From DASTCZ01 sp963704455 (GTDB lineage: Bacteria; Acidobacteriota; Terriglobia; Acidiferrales; UBA7541), in contig OY969905.1 in assembly GCA_963704455.1 (NCBI GenBank), positions 1,302,001 through 1,366,000 on the forward strand: DNA of 64,000 nucleotides. Reading direction: 5' to 3'. Shown here one piece after another: positions 10,240 through 18,118 of this stretch (positions are counted from its first letter, which is position 1; each line of letters begins with the position of its first letter). A program made the translations under genes and the position numbers. The notes under the pieces were generated by a model. It was not told the origin of the DNA. It was given only the letters and a program-made list of their open reading frames with translations, and searched no databases.

Positions 10240-10875
10240 TCAGCGCGCGGCAGCTAGCGCTTTCGGTAACGCCCTTTCTTCCAGCAGCCGGAGCTTGCCG
10301 TCTTCCTGCTCGCTGAATCTCCACACCTCGTCCGCCTGCGCGCTCAGCAACTGAAAAAACCTTTGCCGCGGCGTGCGGAATGACGCCGCATCCGAAAAAA
10401 CCGCCACCGGCAGCCGCGCACGCGCGTGTGCCTTCAGCGCTTCCAGCGCCTCGCGGAATGACGCTGCCGCTTCCCGCTCACGCACGTCCTCATCGAAATA
10501 CAAATCCGGCAGCGCCGTCACGATCAGCGCCTGCGCTGGAAATTTTTGCAGCAGCCGCGGCACGCGCACCAGCAGCTCCGTCAACTGGAAGCACGTGAAC
10601 GCGCGCGCCACGCGGATATTTTGATAAAACGCGGAGCTGGCTTTTCCCGAGCGCCGCGCAAAACGCGCGATCAGCAGCGGGTCAAAGCGGTTCGCGCCGT
10701 CCAAGCACAGCACGCGCTTGCCCTCCGCGATCAGCCGCGGAAGAAAATAGTGCGAGAGCCGCGGCGCGTCCGAATGCCCGTGAAATAGCGCCAAGCCGCG
10801 CACAGGAAGCGCCCAGGGCCTTCGAGGCGATGGCCGCGTGATGTTACAGTCTTGCGGAATAAAAATTGAGCCCAT
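10240..10875 (-). CDS. RecA/Rad51-like ATPase homologue lacking Walker A
   Basis: 211 residues from ATG at 10875. The fold order resembles RecA/RadA proteins: LALFHGHSDAPRLSHYFLP stands where a Walker A loop belongs but has no GK[ST]; then LIAEGKRVLCLDGANRFDP, RVARAFTCFQLTELL, and a Walker B-like strand ALIVTALPDLYFDED, then PVAVFSD. This resembles ImuA-type RecA paralogues that accompany error-prone polymerases. It heads the three-gene cassette with the MGRT protein (11-base gap) and family B polymerase. A frame extending to 10986 exists but the upstream part overlaps promoter-like sequence. The fold is an inference from motifs. Confidence 0.65.
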   Translation of the reverse strand: MGSIFIPQDCNITRPSPRRPWALPVRGLALFHGHSDAPRLSHYFLPRLIAEGKRVLCLDGANRFDPLLIARFARRSGKASSAFYQNIRVARAFTCFQLTELLVRVPRLLQKFPAQALIVTALPDLYFDEDVREREAAASFREALEALKAHARARLPVAVFSDAASFRTPRQRFFQLLSAQADEVWRFSEQEDGKLRLLEERALPKALAAAR

Positions 10876-10889
10876 GGCGCCGGGCGAGG

Positions 10890-10908
10890 ACGTTCGGGGA
10901 AACGTTCG
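10890..10908. repeat. 7-bp direct repeat ahead of the polymerase cassette
   Basis: ACGTTCG occurs twice with a 12-base period (10890-10896 and 10902-10908), just downstream of the predicted start of minus-strand transcription. The core reads GTTC-N8-GTTC, one base wider than the alphaproteobacterial LexA box. A repressor site is possible; the protein is not identified. Confidence 0.4.
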
Positions 10909-10918
10909 CGCTGGGGAG

Positions 10919-10947
10919 AGTATGGCGAACAAAAAGCGAAAAATCAA
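10919..10947 (-). promoter_or_regulatory. candidate promoter of the RecA-like/MGRT/PolB operon
   Basis: On the minus strand TTGATT (10947-10942), 17 bases, CATACT (10924-10919). Transcription would start near 10912 and reach the ATG at 10875 after a leader of about 37 bases that contains the ACGTTCG repeat. Confidence 0.45.
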
Positions 10948-10949
10948 GC

Positions 10950-10979
10950 TTGACACTTCGCCTTTTATTCGCCTATACT
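10950..10979 (+). promoter_or_regulatory. strong sigma-70-type promoter, plus strand
   Basis: TTGACA (10950-10955), 18-base spacer, TATACT (10974-10979). It is back to back with the cassette promoter but points away from it, into a region where no plus-strand gene is present. Confidence 0.6.
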
Positions 10980-10985
10980 CCGCCA

Positions 10986-11110
10986 CGGTAGAGGTTACGG
11001 GAGGCGGGCGCGGCTAGCGGCCCCATTGTCCTTGCGACTCTCACGGGCCGCCGCTTCGCCCGCCGAACCATCAGCAAGCCGGTTCGGCAATCCAACTCGA
11101 TAAATTTAAT
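10986..11110 (+). ncRNA. possible structured small RNA
   Basis: Downstream of the TTGACA/TATACT promoter lies GC-rich sequence with nested inverted repeats: GGCGGGCG (11003) with CGCCCGCC (11057), inside it GCGGCCC (11017) with GGGCCGC (11045), then GCCGAACC (11062) with GGTTCGGC (11081), followed by TTTAATTTTT. No open reading frame of note is present on the plus strand. It matches none of the tRNA, tmRNA, RNase P or SRP core motifs I can recall. 3' end is a guess. Confidence 0.35.
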
Positions 11111-11141
11111 TTTTGGGATTCTCCGTCAATTAGAGGGCGTG

Positions 11142-12563
11142 CTAAAACTTTGTGACTTCGCTGAAGTGGAACCCGCGCACCTTCATCGCGGGCACAACCA
11201 TTTCAAAGGATTCTTCGCCGGCCGAGCGGACGGGCTCGCTCATCGCTTCCACGTTTTGCAGCATTTCGAGAATGCCCTGGTTGAAGCGGAAATTGCGGAT
11301 GCCTCCGGCGAGTTTCCCGCGCTCGATTAGAAATGTTCCGTCGCGCGTCATGCCGGTGAGAACCTTTTCGTAGGGATCTACTTCGCGGATGTACCACAAT
11401 CGCGTGACGAGGATGCCGTGCTCTGTGGTTGAAATCATTTGCTCGAGTGATGTATTCCCGCCAGCAAACACCAGATTCATCGGCGCTTCGCCGTATTCAT
11501 TCGGTAGCGGGAATCCGTGCCCGGTCGGCCTGGCTTTGAATTCACGCGCCATCTGCTTCGCGGTCGCGCGCGAATAAACAAGGTTGCGCGGCGTGCCCTT
11601 GTCCACCAGCAAAACTCTTTGCCGCGGGATTCCTTCGCCGTCATACGGCGGGCCGGTTTGCAGGGGGTGGTACACGTCATCTGAAATCGTGATATTTGAT
11701 CCCAGCACTTGCTTGCCGATTCGGTTGTTGAAGCACGAGCGCTGGTCCAGCACCGCCGTGCCCGCAAAATCGTAAAAAAGAAATCCGACGAGGTCGAGTA
11801 CTGCTGCGGGCTCGAGTATCACCATGTAGCGGCCGGGAGCAAGTTCACGTGGCGTTCGCGACGCTGTACATTTTTCCGCCGCCCGCGCAAAAAGCGCATC
11901 GGGATCAATCCGCGTGACATCAGGCGAATTTGCCTTCTGCCAGCCGGAGGAATCCGCTTCGAGCACGGTGACTGAGAATTCGCCGCGCGTCTGCTGGTGC
12001 ATGGCGAAAAGTCCGCGGCTGTTGATCAGTGCCGTCTGAGTTGCGCCCGTCGTGAAAATGCCCGCGACGGTCTGCTTCCGCTTCGTCGCCGCCGCGCACA
12101 CGCGTGCGACTGCCTTCGCTCGATCCTGCGCGGAGCACGACGCCGTCGAGTCGAAAAACCGGTTCACGCGCGTGTATTTCTGCCGCCCCGGCATCGGCAA
12201 CATGTGCGGATTTCTCGGCTGGCTTTTGGCGATGGCCGACGACGCGGCCACCACTCGCGCGAGTGACTCATCATCCATGCGATTCGTTGTCGCGCGCGCC
12301 GTGCGTCCACCGAACACAGTGCGCACGGAAATGGACACATGCAGCTCCGCAACATTTTGATGAATGGTGTTATTCGCGAAACGCGTTAGCGCGTCCGACG
12401 TGCCGTCAATCATCACTTCGGTTTCATCCGCATCGCTCAATTTGAAGACGCGCTCGGCAATCCGGCGCAACTCGCTCTGCGAAAGCATCTGGTCTTGCGC
12501 ACTGCCGCCGCGTGAACGGGTCTTCGCGCTTTTCGCTTTCCGTGTTTTCTTCACTGGGCTCAT
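11142..12563 (-). CDS. TldE/PmbA-type metalloprotease homologue
   Basis: 473 residues, PmbA/TldE branch of the modulator-of-gyrase family. Visible family segments: the N-terminal domain (SQSELRRIAERVFKLSDADE, FANNTIHQNV), then LAPGRYMVILEPAAVLDLVGF, and the C-terminal half with VYSRATAKQMA and TRLWYIREVDP. The TldD metal motif HExxxH is absent, as expected of the non-catalytic TldE subunit. A Lys/Arg-rich N-terminus (MSPVKKTRKAKSAKTRSRGG) precedes the domain. Nine bases after the tldD-like gene on the same strand; the two products form a heteromeric protease that in E. coli acts on microcin B17 precursor and CcdA. Confidence 0.9.
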   Translation of the reverse strand: MSPVKKTRKAKSAKTRSRGGSAQDQMLSQSELRRIAERVFKLSDADETEVMIDGTSDALTRFANNTIHQNVAELHVSISVRTVFGGRTARATTNRMDDESLARVVAASSAIAKSQPRNPHMLPMPGRQKYTRVNRFFDSTASCSAQDRAKAVARVCAAATKRKQTVAGIFTTGATQTALINSRGLFAMHQQTRGEFSVTVLEADSSGWQKANSPDVTRIDPDALFARAAEKCTASRTPRELAPGRYMVILEPAAVLDLVGFLFYDFAGTAVLDQRSCFNNRIGKQVLGSNITISDDVYHPLQTGPPYDGEGIPRQRVLLVDKGTPRNLVYSRATAKQMAREFKARPTGHGFPLPNEYGEAPMNLVFAGGNTSLEQMISTTEHGILVTRLWYIREVDPYEKVLTGMTRDGTFLIERGKLAGGIRNFRFNQGILEMLQNVEAMSEPVRSAGEESFEMVVPAMKVRGFHFSEVTKF

Positions 12564-12572
12564 CAGATGGAT

Positions 12573-14072
12573 CTACTTGGCAAAAGCCACTCCCACCTTT
12601 ACGTTCTTGAAGCGCGCAGGCGACGCGCCGTGCCCCGTTCCCATCGTCTGCATCGGCTGGCCTTTGCCGCAATTCGGCGTGCCCCACAGGGTCCAATGAT
12701 CGCGCGAACAGATCGCGTCGCAGCTATTCCAGAATTCCGTTGTGATTCCGCTGTAGCTCGGATGTTTGATCATCCGGCCTTTTTTGCCGCGCTTAATCTC
12801 CCATCCGATTTCCGTCGAAAACTGGAAATGGTAGCGGCGGTCGTCAATGGACCACGAGCGGTTCGTCTCCATGTAAATCGCGTCATCCGTGTCCGCAATC
12901 AAATCGTCGAATTTCCAAGTGCCGGGATGAATGCTGATGTTCGTCATACGGATGATGGGCAGGCGGTTCCAGCTTTCCGTGCGCATCGTGCCGCCGCTTC
13001 GATTTAACCCAATCATCTCCGCAGTCTCGCGATTGGAAAGGTATCCCCGGAATTGACCGTCCTTAATAATGTCCGTGCACTGCGCGGGCACGCCTTCGTC
13101 GTCATAGCCGAATGTGCCGAGGCCGGAACCGTGCGCGAGCCGCGCATCGGCCACCACGTTTACGATGTCCGAGCCGTAACGCAAATTATTTAGCTTTTCA
13201 AGCGTCAGGAAACTCATCCCCGCGAAATTCGCTTCCATGCCGAGCACGCGGTCGAGTTCAATCGGATGCCCGATGGACTCGTGAATCTGCAGGCCGAGCT
13301 GCGAACTATCGAGAATAATCGTCCGCGCGCCTTCCGGACATTGCGCCGCGCTGTGCAATGCCACCGACTCTTCACCCACGCGCTGCGCGTTTCCCACCAG
13401 ATCGAGCGATTCCACCAGCTCGTAGCCCGCGAGCATGTGCTGGCCGCCGAAACTGTTTGGATAGCTGCGTTTCTGAATCTCAGTCCCTGCAAAACTCGTG
13501 GCCACAATTCCCGCGCCCGATTGCACTTTCGTCTGATGAATGCGCGAGCCGATGCTCGACGCAAAAAACATGTCCGTCCGCACGAAATTCATAGACGTCT
13601 CCGCCACGGTCACGCCCTTTACCTTGCGCATCTCGACGTCGGCGGCAAGCAGGTGGTCAAGCTGCCTCTCCATCGGAATTCGGAACGGGTCTTTTACGTA
13701 AGGGTTTTGCCAGGTATCCACGAATGCCTGTTCGGGAACCATTTTCACGTCGTGGATTTTTGCCAGCGCCGAGGCTTTCGCGATCGCAACTGCTTCCGCT
13801 GCGCACGCCGCGATTCCCTCGCGCGTCATCCGGTCAGTGGCTGCGAATCCCCACGAACCACTCGCAAGCGCGCGCACACCTATCCCAAGCGACTGGCTTT
13901 CAGAAAGATTTCCAACCTGCCCGTTTTTCGTGGAAAGATCGCGGTGCCGGATGTCCATCACGCGGACATCCGCATACGTGGCGCCCCTGCTCTTTGCGGT
14001 ATCGAGTGCCCAGTCAGCCCAGTCTTGCATCATCCTGCGCGGCCCATTTCCCCCAAGAAGTGTCGCCAACAC
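12573..14072 (-). CDS. tldD: TldD-type metalloprotease
   Basis: 499 residues from GTG at 14072; ATGs at 14033 and 14030 are equally reasonable and start nearer the conserved sequence (MQDWADWALDTAKSRGATYADVRVM). The zinc motif reads HESIGH (family HExxxH), followed by the long conserved stretch GTFGYDDEGVPAQ and YLSNRETAEMIGLNRSGGTMR. The C-terminal half has the beta-rich modulator-of-gyrase fold and ends near a Cys-containing WNSCDAICSRDHWTLWGTPNCGKGQP. It is the catalytic subunit partner of the TldE-like gene 9 bases downstream. No signal peptide; cytoplasmic. Confidence 0.92.
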   Translation of the reverse strand: MLATLLGGNGPRRMMQDWADWALDTAKSRGATYADVRVMDIRHRDLSTKNGQVGNLSESQSLGIGVRALASGSWGFAATDRMTREGIAACAAEAVAIAKASALAKIHDVKMVPEQAFVDTWQNPYVKDPFRIPMERQLDHLLAADVEMRKVKGVTVAETSMNFVRTDMFFASSIGSRIHQTKVQSGAGIVATSFAGTEIQKRSYPNSFGGQHMLAGYELVESLDLVGNAQRVGEESVALHSAAQCPEGARTIILDSSQLGLQIHESIGHPIELDRVLGMEANFAGMSFLTLEKLNNLRYGSDIVNVVADARLAHGSGLGTFGYDDEGVPAQCTDIIKDGQFRGYLSNRETAEMIGLNRSGGTMRTESWNRLPIIRMTNISIHPGTWKFDDLIADTDDAIYMETNRSWSIDDRRYHFQFSTEIGWEIKRGKKGRMIKHPSYSGITTEFWNSCDAICSRDHWTLWGTPNCGKGQPMQTMGTGHGASPARFKNVKVGVAFAK

Positions 14073-14146
14073 TTTCCCAGAAACGCGCCCGGCGCGTCAA
14101 TCGTCCAGTTCCGTGAATGTGTTCGCGTTCGCGATAATGTCGGAAG

Positions 14147-14175
14147 AAAAAAACGGCGGCCCGGATAGGCCGCCG
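14147..14175 (-). terminator. intrinsic terminator after ahcY
   Basis: On the minus strand an 8-bp perfect stem CGGCGGCC/GGCCGCCG with a 6-base loop is followed by seven T. It lies 33 bases past the ahcY stop codon and would end the metK-ahcY transcript. Confidence 0.85.
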
Positions 14176-14207
14176 CGTGAAAATCCTAAATCAAAAATCA
14201 CTCCCGG

Positions 14208-15482
14208 CTACGTCCCCTCATCCCACGACGCCAGATAGTGCTCCTGCTCCGGGGTCAGCTTATCGATGTGCATGCCCATGGATTCGAGTTTGAGTTTCGC
14301 GATGTGCCTGTCAAGATTTTCCGGCACCGGATAGACCTGTTTCCCGAGCGACGCCGCGTTCTTCACCATATATTCCGCCGCGAGGGCCTGGTTCGCGAAG
14401 CTCATATCCATCACCGCGGCTGGATGCCCCTCTGCGGCCGCCAAGTTGATGAGCCGCCCCTCGCCCAGCAAATAAAGTTTTCGTCCGTCGCGCATTGCGT
14501 ACTCTTCGACGAACGGCCGCGCCATTCGGTGCGCGCTGGACATTTTCTCGAGCGCCGGAATGTCAATCTCCACATTGAAGTGGCCGGAGTTGCACATCAC
14601 CGCGCCGTCTTTCATTTTTTCAAAGTGTTCCGAAGCGAGCACGCTCTTGTTGCCCGTCACGGTGACGAAGATGTCTCCCACTTTCGCTGCTTCGTGCATG
14701 GGCATCACGCGGAAGCCGTCCATCACCGCTTCAATCGCGCGCACCGAATCAATTTCGGTGATGATCACGTCCGCGCCCAGTCCCTTCGCTCGCATCGCAA
14801 CGCCGCGCCCGCACCAGCCGTAACCCGCGATTACGATCTTCAGCCCCGCGAGCAGCAGATTCGTCGCTCGGATAATGCCGTCAATCGTGGATTGGCCCGT
14901 GCCGTAGCGGTTGTCGAAGAAATGTTTGGTCTGCGCATCGTTCACCGCAATCACGGGAAATTTCAGCGTGCCGTCCTTGGCCATCGCACGCAGACGAATT
15001 ACGCCGGTAGTGGTTTCCTCCGTGCCGCCAATTATGTTGCTGATCAAATCCGTGCGCTTCGTCAGAAGCTGCGTCACCAGGTCCGCGCCATCATCCATCG
15101 TGATTTGCGGCTTATGATCGAGCGCCGCGCTGATGTGTGCGTAGTATGTCGCGTTGTCCTCGCCCTTGATGGCGTACGTGGGAATTCCGTAGTCGCGCAC
15201 CAATGAGGCAGCCACTTCATCCTGAGTCGAAAGCGGATTCGATGCGCAGAGCACGACATCCGCCCCGCCGTCGCGAAGGGTGATGCCGAGATTCGCCGTC
15301 TCGCTCGTCACGTGCAGGCATGCGGAGATGCGCAAGCCTTTCAGCGGCTGTTCCTTGATGAACCGCTTGCGGATGAGCTGCAGCACGGGCATTTGCTGAT
15401 TCGCCCATTCAATCTTGCGCTTGCCCGCATCGGCCAGCGCCATGTCCTTCACATCTCCTGCCACCTTCTGAGTAGTCGTCAA
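14208..15482 (-). CDS. ahcY: S-adenosylhomocysteine hydrolase
   Basis: NAD-dependent adenosylhomocysteinase, removing the SAM by-product SAH to adenosine and homocysteine. 424 residues from TTG at 15482, which has GGAG seven bases upstream and gives the canonical N-terminus (VKDMALADAGKRKIEWANQQMP). Landmarks: CLHVTSETANLGITL, the Rossmann GYGWCGRGVAMRAKGLGADV, NSGHFNVEID and the C-terminal LTPEQEHYLASW. The open frame continues upstream to 15650 but that part is not family-like. It follows metK by about 50 bases, making a SAM synthesis and recycling unit that ends at the terminator at 14147. Confidence 0.96.
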   Translation of the reverse strand: MTTTQKVAGDVKDMALADAGKRKIEWANQQMPVLQLIRKRFIKEQPLKGLRISACLHVTSETANLGITLRDGGADVVLCASNPLSTQDEVAASLVRDYGIPTYAIKGEDNATYYAHISAALDHKPQITMDDGADLVTQLLTKRTDLISNIIGGTEETTTGVIRLRAMAKDGTLKFPVIAVNDAQTKHFFDNRYGTGQSTIDGIIRATNLLLAGLKIVIAGYGWCGRGVAMRAKGLGADVIITEIDSVRAIEAVMDGFRVMPMHEAAKVGDIFVTVTGNKSVLASEHFEKMKDGAVMCNSGHFNVEIDIPALEKMSSAHRMARPFVEEYAMRDGRKLYLLGEGRLINLAAAEGHPAAVMDMSFANQALAAEYMVKNAASLGKQVYPVPENLDRHIAKLKLESMGMHIDKLTPEQEHYLASWDEGT

Positions 15483-15531
15483 GCGTATGCTCCTAAAATT
15501 TGCAATTTTTTTGCTTTTTGGAAATTCGTTC

Positions 15532-16719
15532 CTAGCGGCGCCCGGCAACTTCCGCCGCAGCCGCGGGGAGTCCGGCGTCACGCCGCAATGCATCGGCGCG
15601 ATCCGTCCGCTCCCACGTGAAACCCTTTTCGTGGCGGCCAAAATGACCATACGCCGCCGTCGGCAGATAAATCGGCCGCCGCAGATCGAGTGTCTCGATG
15701 ATTCCGCGGGGGTTCAGCTTGAAATTCGCGCGGATGATTTCTGTAGTCTTTTCGTCCGGAATTAACCCGGTGCCAAAAGTATCCGCCATCACGGACACCG
15801 GCTCCGCCACTCCAATCGCGTAGGCAAGTTGCACTTCCACGCGCCGCGCGATGCCGGATGCCACGACATTTTTTGCAACGTAGCGCGCCATATAGCACGC
15901 CGAGCGGTCCACCTTGGTTGGATCCTTGCCAGACAGCGCGCCACCGCCGTGCCGTCCGTAGCCGCCGTAGGTGTCCACAATAATTTTGCGGCCGGTCAGG
16001 CCCGCATCGCCCATGGGCCCGCCGACAACGAATCGCCCCGTCGGATTGATGTGGTATTTGGTGTTCTTGTCACGGAGCGAGGCGGGGACAACGTGATCGA
16101 TCACTTCGCGCTTAATCTCATCGTGCAAGCGCTCATTGGTGACGCTCTCGCTGTGCTGCGTCGAAATCACGACGCAATCCACGCGCACCGGCCGGTGGCC
16201 TTCGTACTCCACCGTGACCTGCGACTTCCCATCCGGCCGCAGAAAATCCAGTTTGCCCGACTTCCTTACTTCCGCCAGCCGCCGCGCAAGCTTGTGCGCC
16301 AGCATGATCGGCAGTGGCATCAACTCTTCGGTCTCATCGCACGCAAATCCAAACATCAATCCCTGGTCGCCCGCGCCGCCGGTATCCACGCCCATCGCGA
16401 TGTCCGGCGATTGCCGCTTGATCGATGACATCACCCCACAAGTCTCCGCGTCAAAGCCATACTTCGCGCGGTTGTAGCCAACGTCGCGAATAACTCCGCG
16501 CGTGACTTCAGAAAAATCAACGTAAGCTTCCGTGGTGATCTCGCCCGCGACAATCACGAGCCCGGTCGTCACCAACGTTTCGCACGCGACGCGCCCCATC
16601 GGGTCCTGGGTCATTACCGCGTCGAGGATTGCATCCGACACCTGGTCGGCAATTTTGTCGGGGTGCCCCTCGGTGACAGACTCCGACGTAAACAGAAAAT
16701 GGCGGTTATCCTGTGTCAA
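15532..16719 (-). CDS. metK: S-adenosylmethionine synthetase
   Basis: Makes SAM from methionine and ATP. 395 residues from TTG at 16719, preceded by GGAGGAG at ideal spacing; the frame is open to 16803 without family similarity. Motifs: FTSESVTEGHPDKIADQ, the GAGDQGLMFGFACDET hexapeptide loop, GGPMGDAGLTGRKIIVDTYGG split around residue 265, and DPTKVDRSACYMARY. First gene of the metK-ahcY unit. I looked for a SAM or SAH riboswitch in the leader and did not find one; a promoter is visible upstream. Confidence 0.96.
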   Translation of the reverse strand: MTQDNRHFLFTSESVTEGHPDKIADQVSDAILDAVMTQDPMGRVACETLVTTGLVIVAGEITTEAYVDFSEVTRGVIRDVGYNRAKYGFDAETCGVMSSIKRQSPDIAMGVDTGGAGDQGLMFGFACDETEELMPLPIMLAHKLARRLAEVRKSGKLDFLRPDGKSQVTVEYEGHRPVRVDCVVISTQHSESVTNERLHDEIKREVIDHVVPASLRDKNTKYHINPTGRFVVGGPMGDAGLTGRKIIVDTYGGYGRHGGGALSGKDPTKVDRSACYMARYVAKNVVASGIARRVEVQLAYAIGVAEPVSVMADTFGTGLIPDEKTTEIIRANFKLNPRGIIETLDLRRPIYLPTAAYGHFGRHEKGFTWERTDRADALRRDAGLPAAAAEVAGRR

Positions 16720-16793
16720 GACAATCTCCTCCAGGAGTTTGTGGTGCAATCCAAATGCCCAAACGCTGCGCGATTGAGAGGACGCCGAAAATG

Positions 16794-16822
16794 ACCGTAG
16801 CATGGCCCCATAACACTGTCAA
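16794..16822 (-). promoter_or_regulatory. metK promoter
   Basis: Minus strand TTGACA (16822-16817), 17-base spacer, TACGGT (16799-16794). Start near 16787, leader about 68 bases to the TTG codon. Confidence 0.55.
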
Positions 16823-16941
16823 CGCATTGAATTTAAAGGCGTTAAGTGAACATCGAGTGGCAGAATCGGAACCCTAAACGGGAGCGAGCTGCGCCATGAT
16901 TTGACCACATTGTGGAAATAAACTTCATCCCTCGCCAACCG

Positions 16942-18100
16942 CTATTCCTCGTCATCTCCTTCGGGGCCCATTATTTTTCCCGTCTTCCGGAACAATAGAA
17001 ATGACCTGATAAATGGATCCAGATCGCCGTCCAGCACCCGCTGGGGTTCGCCCACCGAAAATTTTGTCCGGTGGTCCTTCACCATTTGGTAAGGCTGCAA
17101 CACATAGGACCGGATCTGGCTGCCGAAACTGATCTGCATTTTCGACTCGTCCAATTTCCGCGTCTCTTCCTGCCGCTTCTGAATTTCCAGATCGTAGAGC
17201 CGCGAGCGCAGGAACTTCATCGCCAGTTCGCGGTTCTTGTGCTGGCTGCGCTCATTCTGGCATTGCACCACGATGCCCGAAGGAATGTGCGTGATTCGCA
17301 CCGCCGTTTCAACCTTGTTTACATTTTGCCCGCCCGCTCCGCCCGCGCGGAAAGTGTCAATCCTGATTTCTTCAGGCTTCACGTCAATCTTGATCTCGTC
17401 GTCCACTTCGGGAATCACGAAGACGGATGCGAACGAAGTGTGCCGCCGCGCCGCCTGATCAAACGGCGAAATGCGTACCAAGCGGTGAACCCCGCTTTCC
17501 GTGCTCAGCAGTCCGTAGGCGTTCTCTCCCTCGACAAGCACCGTCGCTGCTTTGATTCCCGCCTCTTCTCCGGGCATCGAGTCCATCAATGTTGTCTGAA
17601 ATCCATGGCGCTCCGCCCACCGCAAATACATCCTCAACAACATCTCCGCCCAGTCTTGCGACTCCGTTCCGCCCGCGCCCGATTTGATCGTCAGAATCGC
17701 GTTTGACGCGTCGTTCTCGCCGGCAAGCAGCGTCGTCGTCTCCATCTCTGAAACGTACTCGTCCGCAACTTTCAGTTCACGCGCCGTTTCTTCGAGCAGG
17801 TTTTTCTGCTGCGCCGCATCCGACTCTTCCTGCGCGAGATGGATGTACGTTTCGAGGTCGTCGCCGATCCGGCGCAGTTTCGCCTCCGCGGCAATCCGCA
17901 ATTCCCCGGCCTTGCGCTCTTTCATCACCTTTTGCGCCTGGGCTTTGTTCTGCCAGAAATCAGACTCGGATGCTTTTTTTTCGAGTTCGACTAGCCGCGC
18001 GCGGTCCTTCGCGACGTCAAAGGAAACTCCGCACGAGCGAAATGCGGGATTTCAGGTCGGAGATTTGATGTTCGAGGTCTTCGATATGTTCGACAGGCAT
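16942..18100 (-). CDS. prfB: peptide chain release factor 2 with programmed +1 frameshift
   Basis: RF2, recognising UGA and UAA. Translation starts at ATG 18100 (MPVEHIEDLEHQISDLKSR), runs 27 codons to CTT-TGA at 18022-18017, shifts +1 and continues as DVAKDRARLVELEKK into the main frame, total about 385 residues. The slip site CTT TGA C is the canonical one, with GGAG a few bases upstream as internal Shine-Dalgarno. The GGQ loop (FRAGGAGGQNVNKVETAV) and the stop-recognition region are present. Read as a simple frame it would look N-terminally truncated at 17928; it is not. It follows lnt by 18 bases, so it probably shares the envelope transcript. Confidence 0.95.
18017..18030 (-). other. prfB programmed frameshift site
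   Basis: mRNA sequence GGAGTTTCCTTTGAC: GGAG, four bases, then CTT followed by in-frame TGA and C. When RF2 is scarce the ribosome slips +1 from CTT to TTT, giving full-length RF2: autoregulation known from E. coli prfB. Confidence 0.93.
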
Positions 18101-18118
18101 TTCAGTGAGCCTTGGTAA

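Noticed and set aside
11081..11100. tRNA T-arm (GGTTCGGCAATCC)
   Set aside because: No matching acceptor, D or anticodon arms around it; the bases pair better with GCCGAACC at 11062.
16720..16941. SAM riboswitch in the metK leader
   Set aside because: No core resembling the SAM-I, SAM-II or SAH classes that I could recognise; only a promoter.
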